A stretch of DNA of 64,000 nt from Ornithinimicrobium pekingense DSM 21552 (lineage in GTDB: Bacteria > Actinomycetota > Actinomycetes > Actinomycetales > Dermatophilaceae), in contig NZ_ATWJ01000007.1 in assembly GCF_000421185.1 (NCBI RefSeq), positions 62,001-126,000 on the forward strand, given 5' to 3'. A program made the position numbers and the translations under genes. Shown one piece after another: positions 1 through 9,282 of this stretch. Below the pieces are notes generated by a model. That model was not told the origin of the DNA, ran no database searches, and worked only from the letters and a program-made list of their open reading frames with translations. How positions within the stretch are numbered: position 1 is the stretch's first letter; each line of letters opens with the position of its first letter.

Positions 1-436
1 GGTCCTCACCTACGACGTCGAGGGCGGCTACCGCCACCCCGACCACGTGCAGACGCACCGGGTCACGGTGGCGGCGCTGGCCTGCCTGCCCCGGCCCCGG
101 CGCCCGCGGCTCTACGCCGTGCTCACGCCGCGGTCCTGGGCGGAGGAGGACCGGGCCTGGCTGCAGGCCCACGTGCCCGACGGGGTGACCGGCCCGGCGG
201 GCGGGGCGGTCGTCGTGCCCGCGGCGGACGCGCCATACCCGCCCTCGGTCGTGGAGGACGAGCTGGTGACGCACGCGGTGGTGGCCCCGTCCGCGCTCCC
301 GGCCCAGGTGGCGGCGCTGCGCGCCCACCCGACCCAGGTGACCGTGCACGACGGGTGGTACACGCTGAGCAACGACATCGCCGCCCGGCTGGCGGGTCGT
401 GAGGGCTACGCGCCCGTGGAGGTGGAGGGGCCCTGA
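1..436 (+). CDS. mshB: MshB-type N-acetyl-glucosaminyl-inositol deacetylase, C-terminal part
   Basis: The gene enters from the left edge, read from base 2; 144 residues are visible. The first residues contain YDVEGGYRHPDHVQTHR, the second zinc-binding segment (HPDH) of the PIG-L deacetylase fold, with the Tyr-Asp-x-x-Gly-Gly-Tyr context typical of MshB. MshB removes the acetyl group from GlcNAc-inositol in mycothiol synthesis in the cytoplasm. The mycothiol link agrees with a mycothiol-type anti-sigma factor (RsrA) elsewhere in the window. The stop at 434-436 overlaps the only possible full-length start of the next gene. The N-terminal half, with the first zinc motif, lies outside the window, so Mca or another PIG-L enzyme is not fully excluded. 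Confidence 0.8.
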   Translation, partial: VLTYDVEGGYRHPDHVQTHRVTVAALACLPRPRRPRLYAVLTPRSWAEEDRAWLQAHVPDGVTGPAGGAVVVPAADAPYPPSVVEDELVTHAVVAPSALPAQVAALRAHPTQVTVHDGWYTLSNDIAARLAGREGYAPVEVEGP

Positions 437-960
437 GCAAGGACACCGCTGCGGACGCCGGGCGCGCGCCCGGCCAGGTCGACGTCGACCGGTACCGGCA
501 GGCCATGGGCCGGTTCGCCACCGGCGTGACCGTCGTGACGTCCCGTCACCGAGGCCACGACGTCGCCCTCACGGTCGGCTCGGTGGCGAGCGTGTCGCTG
601 GACCCGGTCCTGCTGCTCGTCAGCCTGCACAACGAGGCGCGCGTGCTCGAGGGCGTCGACGCGGGGGAGGGCTGGGCCGTCAGCGTGCTGCCGGCCCGTC
701 ACCGGGGGCTGGCGGCGTGGCTGGGGGAGCCCGGGCGGCCCCTGCACAACCAGCTGGCGCGGATCAGCCACCGGCGCGGCGACGTGCTGGACGTGGCGAT
801 CGTCGACGACGCGCTGGCGGCCTTCGAGTGCCGCACGCACGCCGTCCACCCGGCCGGCGACCACAGCATCGTGGTCGGCGAGGTCGTCGCCGTGCACGCG
901 CCGACGACCGACGATCCGGCCCTGGTCCACTACCGTGGGCGGCTGGGAGAGCTGCGGTGA
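433..960 (+). CDS. Flavin reductase-like FMN-binding protein
   Basis: A 175-residue protein of the HpaC/NtaB-type flavin reductase family, which binds FMN and usually supplies reduced flavin to a monooxygenase. The family signature starts at YRQAMGRFATGVTVVT and continues through the DPVLLLVSLHN segment to the C-terminal ALVHYRGRLGEL. The first ATG in frame (505) lies inside this signature, so it is too late to be the real start. Upstream the frame is open only back to a stop at 400-402 and has no ATG, GTG or TTG. The only candidate is CTG at 433, which overlaps the mshB stop as CTGA and has GGAGGTGGAGG just upstream. Either a CTG start is used or a base differs from a normal GTGA overlap. 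Confidence 0.8.
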   Translation: MSKDTAADAGRAPGQVDVDRYRQAMGRFATGVTVVTSRHRGHDVALTVGSVASVSLDPVLLLVSLHNEARVLEGVDAGEGWAVSVLPARHRGLAAWLGEPGRPLHNQLARISHRRGDVLDVAIVDDALAAFECRTHAVHPAGDHSIVVGEVVAVHAPTTDDPALVHYRGRLGELR

Positions 961-1011
961 CGAGGGATGCCCGGCGACGAGACCGTGACGACGTCGGAAG
1001 GACACCGGCAC

Positions 1012-2796
1012 ATGAGCCAGACGGACACCAGGCCTGACCGCCTGCGCGAGGAGGACGGCGGGGGACCGGGCCGCGAGTGGGTCTCGGTGGTGCTCCGGCT
1101 GCTCGCGGCGGTCGTGGTGCTCGGCGGTGCCTACGTCGGCACCGCCCTCTACTTCGCCGACCGGCCGCCTGCCGGGATGAGCGTCGAGGGCGTCGACATC
1201 GGCTCGATGACCCGCGACCAGGCCGTGGCGCACCTGGAGCAGGAGCTGGTGCCCCGGCTCCAGGAGCCCCTGACCGTGACGGTGGAGGCGCAGGACGAGG
1301 AGGGGTCGCCCGAGGAGCTCGCGCTCGTCCCGGCCGAGTCGGGCCTGTCCTACGACCTGGACGCGACGCTGGAGGGCGCCGTCGGGCGCAGCTTCGACCC
1401 GCGGGTGCTCTGGGCGCACGTGTCCGGCTCCGGACGCGAGCTGGAGCTCGTCGGGGCGGTGGACCGGGAGGCGCTGACGGCCGCGGTCGGTGCGCTCGCG
1501 CAGGAGTATGACGCCGAGGCCGTCGAGGGAGAGGTCAGCATCACCGAGCAGGGCGTCGAGGTCGTCGAGGCGGGGTCCGGCCGCACCCTCGACGTGCCGG
1601 CGACCGTCGAGGCCGTCGCGGCGGCCTGGCCGGAGCAGGAGGCCGTGGAGGGCAGCGCCAGCAGCGTCGCCCCCGCCCTGACCGCAGAGGAGGTCGAGCG
1701 CTTCCGCGGCGAGCAGGTCGAGCCGGCCCTGTCGGCGCCGGTGAAGGTGACCGCCACCAGGGGCGAGGACAGCGTGACGGCCGAGGTCGCCCCGCGCGAG
1801 ATCGCCGAGATGCTGTCCGTCGAGCGGTCCGAGGACCAGGCCTCCCTGTCCCTGGTTCTCGACGAAGAGGCCCTCCTGGCGCGGGTGCGCCAGGACCTCG
1901 GCCAGCTGGAGCGGGGGCCGCGGGACGCGACCGTCCGGCTGGAGGGCTCCGAGGTCGCGGTCGTGCCGGCACGGACCGGTTTCGCGCTCGACGAGGAGGG
2001 GCTGCCGGACGCCTTCCGGCAGGCGCTGACGGCCGAGGGCGAGGACCGCACGATCACCCTCGAGCTCGAGGAGATCGAGCCGGCCATCCCGACAGCGGCC
2101 TCGGAAGGCTGGACCTTCGGCACCATGTCGCGCTTCGAGTCCGTCTTCCCGACCGGCGAGCTCAACGCGCCCCGCACCGCCAACCTCACGGCGGGCGTCC
2201 GCAACGTCAACGGCACGGTGGTCATGCCGGGCGAGCAGTTCCGCCTCTCGCAGGCGCTCGGCGACCTCAGCAAGGCCGGCGGCTACGTGGAGGCCCCCAT
2301 CATCCAGGACGGCCGCCTGGTCATGGGCCTGGGCGGCGGGCTGTCCCAGGTGTCGACCGTCGTCTTCAACGCGGCGTGGTCCGCCGGGGTGCAGCTCGAC
2401 GAGCACACGCCCCACTCCTTCTACATCGCCCGCTACCCCGCCGGGCGTGAGGCCACCCTGGCCGTGCCCGTGATCGACAACGCCTGGACCAACGACACCG
2501 ACAACCCGATCGTGGTGCGCAGCTGGATCACCGGGGACACGATCGTCATGGAGCTGCTGGGCGAGCGGCAGTACGACGTGCGCACCATCGACGGGCAGTG
2601 GCGCGACCGCACGACCGGCGAGCGCACGGTCGACGACAGCCCGGAGTGCGTGCCGCAGAACCCCGCCGAGGGCTTCACCGTCACCACCGTGCGGATCCTG
2701 TCCAGCGGCGGCCGCGAGGTGGGCCGTGACGAGTTCACGACGACCTACCAGCCGGCCGACGAGATCATCTGCACGCACCCCGACGCGGGGTACTGA
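1012..2796 (+). CDS. VanW-family protein with PG_binding_4-type domains
   Basis: A 594-residue single-pass envelope protein. A short basic cytoplasmic tail is followed by a membrane helix (about residues 24-46). A long acidic extracellular region carries two repeats of the type seen before VanW domains (about 55-370). The C-terminal VanW domain (about 375-570) contains TANLTAGVRNVNGTVVMPGEQF and LGGGLSQVSTVVFNAA. VanW proteins are linked to vancomycin resistance clusters by name, but their function is unknown; a peptidoglycan-associated role is inferred. I chose ATG 1012 over the upstream ATG 967 because GGAAGGA sits about 9 bases before it. It stands alone on the plus strand. Confidence 0.85.
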   Translation: MSQTDTRPDRLREEDGGGPGREWVSVVLRLLAAVVVLGGAYVGTALYFADRPPAGMSVEGVDIGSMTRDQAVAHLEQELVPRLQEPLTVTVEAQDEEGSPEELALVPAESGLSYDLDATLEGAVGRSFDPRVLWAHVSGSGRELELVGAVDREALTAAVGALAQEYDAEAVEGEVSITEQGVEVVEAGSGRTLDVPATVEAVAAAWPEQEAVEGSASSVAPALTAEEVERFRGEQVEPALSAPVKVTATRGEDSVTAEVAPREIAEMLSVERSEDQASLSLVLDEEALLARVRQDLGQLERGPRDATVRLEGSEVAVVPARTGFALDEEGLPDAFRQALTAEGEDRTITLELEEIEPAIPTAASEGWTFGTMSRFESVFPTGELNAPRTANLTAGVRNVNGTVVMPGEQFRLSQALGDLSKAGGYVEAPIIQDGRLVMGLGGGLSQVSTVVFNAAWSAGVQLDEHTPHSFYIARYPAGREATLAVPVIDNAWTNDTDNPIVVRSWITGDTIVMELLGERQYDVRTIDGQWRDRTTGERTVDDSPECVPQNPAEGFTVTTVRILSSGGREVGRDEFTTTYQPADEIICTHPDAGY

Positions 2797-2829
2797 CGCC
2801 CCGTGCGAGGAGCACCCTCGCGGACGGCA

Positions 2830-2841
2830 TACTCTTGGCCC
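2830..2841 (+). promoter_or_regulatory. Leaderless promoter -10 of fdxA
   Basis: TACTCT at 2830-2835 followed by a 6-base spacer and the ATG. RNA would begin at the start codon. No Shine-Dalgarno sequence lies between them. Confidence 0.6.
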
Positions 2842-3168
2842 ATGACGTATGTGATCGCCCAGCCGTGCGTGGACCTCAAGGACAAGGCCTGCATCGAGGA
2901 ATGCCCGGTCGACTGCATCTACGAGGGGGAGCGCTCGCTCTACATCCACCCGGACGAGTGCGTGGACTGCGGCGCCTGCGAGCCGGTGTGCCCCGTCGAG
3001 GCGATCTACTACGAGGACGACGTCCCGGAGGAGTGGGCGGACTACTACAAGGCCAACGTCGAGTTCTTCGACGACCTCGGCAGCCCGGGCGGCGCGGCCA
3101 AGATGGGTGTGATCCCCAAGGACCACCCCCTCGTGGCGGCCCTGCCGCCGCAGTCGCACGACGAGTGA
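2842..3168 (+). CDS. fdxA: Seven-iron ferredoxin (3Fe-4S/4Fe-4S)
   Basis: A 108-residue ferredoxin, a cytoplasmic one-electron carrier. It starts [25 protein letters not shown], giving Cys spacing for one 3Fe-4S and one 4Fe-4S cluster, with the second set in [16 protein letters not shown]. Length and the extended C-terminus match the actinobacterial FdxA/FdxC type. A TACTCT hexamer at 2830-2835 lies exactly 6 bases before the ATG, which implies a leaderless mRNA; the longer upstream ORF start (2803) would sit above this promoter and is rejected. The citrate synthase gene follows after 40 bases. Confidence 0.95.
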   Translation: MTYVIAQPCVDLKDKACIEECPVDCIYEGERSLYIHPDECVDCGACEPVCPVEAIYYEDDVPEEWADYYKANVEFFDDLGSPGGAAKMGVIPKDHPLVAALPPQSHDE

Positions 3169-3208
3169 CCCGACCCCTCGCCCGGCCCACCCATCCCAGG
3201 AGGACCCG

Positions 3209-4507
<1,299 letters not shown>

Positions 4508-4526
4508 CCTGCTGCTGAGCCGGGCC

Positions 4527-4565
4527 CCGACGGCCCCCGCCCGCACCCGCGGCGGGGGCCGTCGG
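4527..4565. terminator. Hairpin terminator between convergent gltA and the lysozyme-fold gene
   Basis: A 15-base-pair perfect GC-rich stem (4527-4541 with 4551-4565) and a 9-base loop. It lies 20 bases after the gltA stop and just before the end of the converging gene, so it can serve both. There is no T tract, as is usual in high-GC actinomycetes. Confidence 0.7.
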
Positions 4566-4590
4566 CGTCAGCCCACCTGGAGGACGGGCG

Positions 4591-5433
4591 TCAGCCCACC
4601 TCGACGACGACCGTCGTGCCGCCGACCGGGTCGGCGGCCTCGGAGAAGGAGCTGGAGCGGGCCTCCCGCGACCACTCACGTCCGCCGACCTGCACCGACG
4701 CCACGTCCTCGGTGGCCGCGTGGCTGACCGCCCAGGTGGCGACGGCCCACGCCGTGGCCTCGTCGGGCAGCTCGAGGGTCAGCGTCCCGCGGGTGGCGTC
4801 CGGGGTGCCCGTGACCCCCAGCTGGGCGGCGGCCTTGGCCGCGAGGTCCGCGGCGCTCCCGTCCCCGCGGAGGTCGTCGAGGGCGCAGCCCATCGAGGTC
4901 GAGGTGCCCTCCTGGCCGGTGAGCACCGAGGCCAGGACGCGTCCCTCCCACTCGTGGTCGGCGTAGGCGTCGGGAAAGGCGCTGCGCTGCACCTCCTGCG
5001 CGACCTCGGTCACGACCCCGGTCTGCCAGCCGTCGACCTGGACGAGGGCGTCGTAGAAGGCGTTGCTCGCGTAGACGGGGTCGAGGATCTGCTCGACGGT
5101 GCCCCACCCCTGGCTCGGTCGCTGCTGGAACAGGCCCTGGCTGTCGGCGTCGCCGTAGCGCAGGTTGCGCAGCTTGCTCTCCTGGATGGCGGTCGCCAGG
5201 GCGATGGTGACCGCCCGGGGCGGCAGCCCACGCTGCACCGCCACGCCGGCGATCGTGGCGGCGTTGGCGGCCTGCTCCGGCGTGAGGGAGACCTCGCGGT
5301 CCGCGGCGGCGAAGACGCACCCGGGCGGCGACAGCTCGTCAGCCACCCAGCGTGCGCCGACCACGGCGGCCACCGCCGTGGCCCCGACCAGGGCCAGGGC
5401 GGTCAGCGTCCGTCCGGGCGAGGTCCGTGGCAC
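4591..5433 (-). CDS. Secreted or membrane-anchored lysozyme-fold protein
   Basis: A 280-residue protein. An N-terminal hydrophobic segment (about residues 10-28) acts as signal or anchor. The domain that follows contains AITIALATAIQES-like and DADSQGLFQQRPSQGWGT motifs, with Glu in QESK and the Gly-Leu-Phe-Gln-Gln pattern of transglycosylase-like folds. Homologues are often misnamed heavy metal transporters. A peptidoglycan-cleaving role is inferred from the fold. The C-terminal 70 residues look like a separate small domain of unknown function. The GTG start is preceded by TACACT and a 7-base spacer, implying a leaderless mRNA. It is divergent from the LOG-family gene. Confidence 0.7.
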   Translation of the reverse strand: MPRTSPGRTLTALALVGATAVAAVVGARWVADELSPPGCVFAAADREVSLTPEQAANAATIAGVAVQRGLPPRAVTIALATAIQESKLRNLRYGDADSQGLFQQRPSQGWGTVEQILDPVYASNAFYDALVQVDGWQTGVVTEVAQEVQRSAFPDAYADHEWEGRVLASVLTGQEGTSTSMGCALDDLRGDGSAADLAAKAAAQLGVTGTPDATRGTLTLELPDEATAWAVATWAVSHAATEDVASVQVGGREWSREARSSSFSEAADPVGGTTVVVEVG

Positions 5434-5446
5434 GCCCCCGAGTGTA
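5434..5446 (-). promoter_or_regulatory. Leaderless promoter -10 of the lysozyme-fold gene
   Basis: TACACT on the minus strand (5441-5446) with a 7-base spacer to the GTG. It lies back to back with the promoter of the LOG-family gene, 36 bases away. Confidence 0.5.
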
Positions 5447-5482
5447 GGTCGCTGCTGCCCCGTCCCCGAACCGGCGCTGGCA

Positions 5483-5495
5483 TAGGGTCGGAGGC
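5483..5495 (+). promoter_or_regulatory. Leaderless promoter -10 of the LOG-family gene
   Basis: TAGGGT at 5483-5488, 7-base spacer, then GTG. The spacer contains GGAGG-like bases, but too close to the start for a normal ribosome binding site. Confidence 0.55.
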
Positions 5496-6260
5496 GTGGA
5501 ACGACGACGACGCGACTACCAGAGGGGGCCGGAGACCCTGCGCGGGTCGAGGGTGCCCAGGAGCACCACGGACCAGCGGCTTCTGGACAGCAGGGGCTCG
5601 GCGGACTGGGTGCACACCGACCCCTGGCGGGTCATGCGCATCCAGTCCGAGTTCGTCGAGGGCTTCGGCAGTCTTGCCGAGCTGGGGCGGGCCGTGGCCG
5701 TCTTCGGCTCGGCCCGCACGCCCGCCGACCACCCCGCCTACCGGCTCGCCGAGCAGGTCGGCGCCGGACTCGTGCGCGCGGGCTACACCGTCATCACCGG
5801 GGGCGGGCCGGGAGTCATGGAGGCGGCCAACAAGGGCGCGACCGAGGCGGGCGGGACCTCCGTGGGCCTGGGGATCGAGCTGCCCTTCGAGGCCGGGCTC
5901 AACGAGTACGTCAACGTGGGCATCAACTTCCGCTACTTCTTCGTGCGCAAGATGATGTTCGTCAAGTACAGCGAGGGCTTCGTCGTGCTGCCCGGCGGGG
6001 TCGGCACCCTCGACGAGCTCTTCGAGGCCCTGACGCTGGTGCAGACGGGCAAGATCACCAGCTTTCCGATCGTGCTGCTCGGCCGGGAGTTCTGGGGCCC
6101 GCTGATGGACTGGGTGGTGGGCACCCTCGTCGGGGAGGGGATGATCGCGCCGGAGGACGTCGACCTGGTGCGACTGACCGACGACGTGGACGAGTGCGTC
6201 CGCTGGATCGTGCAGGAGCGGGAGGAGCGCGGCAGGTCGGACTTCATTCCGACTTCCTGA
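5496..6260 (+). CDS. LOG-family protein (TIGR00730 Rossmann fold)
   Basis: A 254-residue protein of the LOG family, whose characterised members cleave cytokinin riboside monophosphates or related nucleotides to free base and ribose phosphate. It shows FGSARTPADHPAY, TGGGPGVMEAANKGA and the signature PGGVGTLDELFEALT with the Gly-Gly-x-Gly-Thr and Glu residues. The N-terminus carries about 60 extra residues, including the LLDSRGSADWVHTDPWR segment of this subgroup. The same gene type precedes tag and a DivIVA-like gene in mycobacteria (Rv1205 region). Its natural substrate here is unknown. Confidence 0.88.
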   Translation: MERRRRDYQRGPETLRGSRVPRSTTDQRLLDSRGSADWVHTDPWRVMRIQSEFVEGFGSLAELGRAVAVFGSARTPADHPAYRLAEQVGAGLVRAGYTVITGGGPGVMEAANKGATEAGGTSVGLGIELPFEAGLNEYVNVGINFRYFFVRKMMFVKYSEGFVVLPGGVGTLDELFEALTLVQTGKITSFPIVLLGREFWGPLMDWVVGTLVGEGMIAPEDVDLVRLTDDVDECVRWIVQEREERGRSDFIPTS

Positions 6261-6278
6261 CGTGCGAGGATCGGTGCC

Positions 6279-6584
6279 GTGATCATCGTCGTGGCGGTCG
6301 TGGCCGTGCTCCTGCTGGGCGCGGTGACGGCGTGGCTCGTCAGCAGGCTCGACGTGCCCGGTGTGCCACCGGCGGTGACGACGGAGTCGGCGCGTCCGCT
6401 GCCGTCAGGCCCTCTGGGCGAGGACGACCTGCACGACGTCCGCTTCGACCAGGCCGTGCGGGGCTACCGCATGCAGCAGGTCGACGAGGCGCTGTCCAGG
6501 CTGGGCCGGGAGCTGCACGAGCGGGACGCCGAGATCGCCAGGCTGCGGGACGCGGCCGAGCACAGGGAGGCCAGCCCCGGATGA
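6279..6584 (+). CDS. Small membrane DivIVA-domain protein
   Basis: A 101-residue protein: one N-terminal membrane helix (about residues 2-23), a short linker, then a DivIVA-like motif DVRFDQAVRGYRMQQVDEALSRL and a coiled coil to the end. DivIVA domains sense curved membrane at poles and septa in actinomycetes. An adaptor role in growth or division is inferred. The TGA stop overlaps the ATG of tag, so the two are translationally coupled. A weak hexamer GAGGAT lies 7 bases before the GTG. Confidence 0.75.
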   Translation: MIIVVAVVAVLLLGAVTAWLVSRLDVPGVPPAVTTESARPLPSGPLGEDDLHDVRFDQAVRGYRMQQVDEALSRLGRELHERDAEIARLRDAAEHREASPG

Positions 6585-7219
6585 CCACGACCACACCGCA
6601 CCCGGACCTCTTCGTCGGGCCCGACGGGGTGGTGCGCTGCAGCTGGCCCGGGCTGAGCCACACCGACTACCGCGACTACCACGACCGCGAGTGGGGCAAG
6701 CCGGTCCACGGTGAGACCGCGCTGCTCGAGCGCCTGTGCCTCGAGGGCTTCCAGACGGGGCTGTCGTGGCTGGTGATCCTGCGCAAACGGGCCTCCTTCC
6801 GCGCCGCCTTCGCCGGCTTCGACGCCGACGTCGTCTCCCGCTTCGACGACGCCGACGTCGAGCGGCTGCTCACCGACGAGTCGATCGTGCGCAACCGCCG
6901 CAAGATCGAGGCGACGATCCAGAACGCCCGAGCCACCGTGGCCCTGCGCGAGTCCGGCGGGCTGGAGGAGCTGCTCTGGACGCACGCGCCGGAGCCCACG
7001 CCGCGGCCGATGCGCTTCGCCGACGTGCCCACGCAGACCCCTGAGTCCGAGCTGCTGGCCAAACGCCTGCGCAAGGCCGGGTTCGTCCAGCTCGGCCCCA
7101 CGACCGTCTATGCCGCGATGCAGGCGTGCGGGCTCGTCGACGACCACCTCGTCGGCTGCTTCCGGGCGGGCGCCTCCCGCTCGGGGTCCCGGGTCCCCGG
7201 GGCGCGCGTCACCTCATGA
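6581..7219 (+). CDS. tag: DNA-3-methyladenine glycosylase I
   Basis: A 212-residue base-excision glycosylase that removes 3-methyladenine from alkylated DNA. It has VVRCSWPG with the N-terminal zinc Cys, DYHDREWGKPVHGE, FQTGLSWLVILRKR, and CGLVDDHLVGCF, whose His and Cys complete the zinc site. The ATG overlaps the stop of the DivIVA-like gene and has AGGGAGG 10 bases upstream; the longer in-frame ORF upstream is out of context and rejected. The stop overlaps the ATG of the next gene, so three genes form one coupled unit. Confidence 0.95.
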   Translation: MTTTTPHPDLFVGPDGVVRCSWPGLSHTDYRDYHDREWGKPVHGETALLERLCLEGFQTGLSWLVILRKRASFRAAFAGFDADVVSRFDDADVERLLTDESIVRNRRKIEATIQNARATVALRESGGLEELLWTHAPEPTPRPMRFADVPTQTPESELLAKRLRKAGFVQLGPTTVYAAMQACGLVDDHLVGCFRAGASRSGSRVPGARVTS

Positions 7220-8451
7220 CGGGGGCCGTCGCCCCCCGCCTGCGACGCACCCTCGACCTGCGCTTCGTCCTGGCCGTGCTCCTGGCCTGGACCGTGCTGC
7301 GCGGCCTGAGCACCGTGCTGCTCGTGGTGCTGGCGCACGGGTGGCAGGACCCGGTGGTCTACGACCGTCCCGGGGTGCCGCGCTACTTCCAGCTCGCCAC
7401 CCTCTGGGACGGAGCCTGGTACGAACGGATCGCCACGGAGGGCTACCCCGACACCCTCCCGGTGGACGGCGACGGCGACGTGCGGCAGAACGCGTGGGCG
7501 TTCTACCCCGTCTTCCCCCTCCTGGCCAGGGGCCTGACGGCCCTGACCGGCCTGCCGTTCGCCGTCACGGGCACGGTCGTCGCCACCGCCCTGGGGTATG
7601 CCGCGGCCGTCGTCGTGGCAGGTCTGCTGCGGGAGCGGGTGGGGACGTCCGGTGCGCTCGGCGCGGTCGTCCTGCTCGGCGCGTTCCCGACCTCCCCGAC
7701 CTTCCAGGTCGCCTACACCGAGTCGCTGGCCCTGCTGCTGCTGGCGGCCGGGCTGTGGCTGCTCGTGCGACGACGGTGGCTGGCGGCGGGGGCGGTGGCC
7801 CTGCTCACCGGTCTGGCCCGCCCGATCGGTCTGCCTCTCGGGCTGGTCGCGCTCGTCGCGGTCTGGCTGCGCTGGCGGCGGCGGCACGACGAGCCGGTGT
7901 CTCCGGGCGAGTACGCCCGGATGGCCAGCGCCCTCGTCGGGTGCGGCCTGGCGGGGCTCGTGTGGCCGGCGGTGGCGTGGGCGCGCACCGGCGTGCCCGA
8001 CGCCTACACGGTCACCATGTCCGCGTGGCGCGGAGGAGAGCGGGTCACGCCGTTCCGGCCCACCCTGGAGCGGGTCCAGTGGCTGTTCGGCGACGTGGGC
8101 GGCCCCGTGCTGCTCGCCGCCGGGCTGCTGGCGCTGGTGCTCGCGGTGACCGGCCCCTGGGCCCGGGGGCTCGGGCCCGAGCTGCGCACCTGGTGCCTGG
8201 CCTACGTCCTCTACCTGTTCGCGGCGCTCGACCCCTGGACGAGCATCTACCGCTACCTGGTCCTGCTCTTCCCGGTCCTCGTCCTGCTCGTCGGCGGCGG
8301 GTGGGATCGTGCCGATCCCCGTGCACCCTCCGGGCCGCGATGGCTCCTGGTGCTGCGGACCGTCGTCGTGGCCGCTCTGTTCCTGGGCTGGCAGGTGTGG
8401 TGGTCCTGGGAGCTGTTCCTGTTCGTTCCGCCCCGCGACAACCCGCCGTGA
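7216..8451 (+). CDS. PIG-V/Gpi18-like mannosyltransferase, multi-pass membrane protein
   Basis: A 411-residue polytopic membrane protein with about nine hydrophobic segments. After the first helix it has LWDGAWYERIATEGYP, the Trp-Asp-x-x-Trp-Tyr motif of GT-C mannosyltransferases. FYPVFPLL and AYTESLALLLL follow, a pattern shared with eukaryotic PIG-V. Such enzymes use polyprenyl-phosphate mannose at the outer face of the membrane. The acceptor here (lipoglycan or protein) cannot be told. It overlaps tag by 4 bases, although a functional link to DNA repair is unlikely. Confidence 0.75.
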   Translation: MTGAVAPRLRRTLDLRFVLAVLLAWTVLRGLSTVLLVVLAHGWQDPVVYDRPGVPRYFQLATLWDGAWYERIATEGYPDTLPVDGDGDVRQNAWAFYPVFPLLARGLTALTGLPFAVTGTVVATALGYAAAVVVAGLLRERVGTSGALGAVVLLGAFPTSPTFQVAYTESLALLLLAAGLWLLVRRRWLAAGAVALLTGLARPIGLPLGLVALVAVWLRWRRRHDEPVSPGEYARMASALVGCGLAGLVWPAVAWARTGVPDAYTVTMSAWRGGERVTPFRPTLERVQWLFGDVGGPVLLAAGLLALVLAVTGPWARGLGPELRTWCLAYVLYLFAALDPWTSIYRYLVLLFPVLVLLVGGGWDRADPRAPSGPRWLLVLRTVVVAALFLGWQVWWSWELFLFVPPRDNPP

Positions 8452-8472
8452 CCGGCACGCCCGGGTCGGCGG

Positions 8473-9270
8473 TCAGCGCCCGCTGAAGCTCGGGGGCTCC
8501 TTGGCCAGGAAGGCGTCCACGGCGGCGCGGTGGTCCTCGCTGAGCCCGGTGCGGGTCATCATCTCGTCCTCGAAGTCCAGCGCGTCGGCGAGGGCGTGGG
8601 AGGAGGAGAAGGCGATGGCCCGCCGGACGGCGCCGTAGGCGCGGGTGGGGCCGGCGGCGAGGGTCCGGGCGACCTGCCCGACCCGCTCGGCGAGCTCGGC
8701 GTCCGGGACGACCTCGGTGGCGAGCCCCAGCTCCAGCGCCTCCCTGGCCGGGACGGTGCGCGGGAAGTAGAGCAGCTCCTTGGCCCGCCCGGGCCCCACC
8801 AGACGGGGCAGCGACCAGGAGGTCCCGGAGTCGCACGACAGGGCGATACCGGTGAAGGCCAGGTTGAAGCCGGCCGACTCCGCCACGTAGCGCAGGTCGG
8901 CGGCGAAGGCGAAGGCCGCCCCTGCCCCGGCGGCGACCCCGTTGACGGCAGCCACGACCGGCTTGTCCATCGTCGCGATCAGCTCCACGACGGGGTTGTA
9001 GTGCTCGGCCACCGTCGTCCACAGCTGCTGCGGGTCCTCCCCGAGCAGCCGCACGTGCTCCTTGAGGTCCTGGCCGACGCAGAACGCCCGCCCGGTCCCG
9101 GTGAGCACCACGCACCGCACGTCGGGGTCCGAGGCCGCGGCACGCAGCTGCGCCAGGAGAGCCTCCTTCGTGCGCACGTCGAGGGAGTTCATCGCCTCGG
9201 GGCGGGAGAAGGTGATCGTGGCGACGCCGTCGGAGCGCTCGGTCACGACGGGTGAGGGCTCGGTGCTCAT
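8473..9270 (-). CDS. Enoyl-CoA hydratase/isomerase, PaaG-like
   Basis: A 265-residue crotonase-fold enzyme acting on a CoA thioester. The oxyanion-hole segments are TGTGRAFCVGQDLKEH (about residues 57-72) and AAVNGVAAGAGAAFAFAADLR. The active-site strand reads GIALSCDSGTSWSLPRLVG. An Asp with Gly-x-Ser-Trp is the pattern of PaaG-type ring 1,2-epoxyphenylacetyl-CoA isomerases rather than the two-Glu hydratases. The next gene upstream encodes a PaaX-type repressor, which fits, but no other paa gene is present in the window. The ATG has TAGATT 6 bases upstream, inside the end of the paaX-like gene. Confidence 0.82.
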   Translation of the reverse strand: MSTEPSPVVTERSDGVATITFSRPEAMNSLDVRTKEALLAQLRAAASDPDVRCVVLTGTGRAFCVGQDLKEHVRLLGEDPQQLWTTVAEHYNPVVELIATMDKPVVAAVNGVAAGAGAAFAFAADLRYVAESAGFNLAFTGIALSCDSGTSWSLPRLVGPGRAKELLYFPRTVPAREALELGLATEVVPDAELAERVGQVARTLAAGPTRAYGAVRRAIAFSSSHALADALDFEDEMMTRTGLSEDHRAAVDAFLAKEPPSFSGR

Positions 9271-9282
9271 GGCCCTAATCTA
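9271..9282 (-). promoter_or_regulatory. Leaderless promoter -10 of the PaaG-like gene
   Basis: TAGATT on the minus strand (9277-9282), 6-base spacer, ATG. The hexamer overlaps the last codons of the upstream paaX-like gene, so the hydratase can be transcribed on its own. Confidence 0.55.

Noticed and set aside
505-507. ATG 505 as the start of the flavin reductase
   Set aside because: The conserved family signature already begins eight or so residues upstream, so a start here would cut into the fold.
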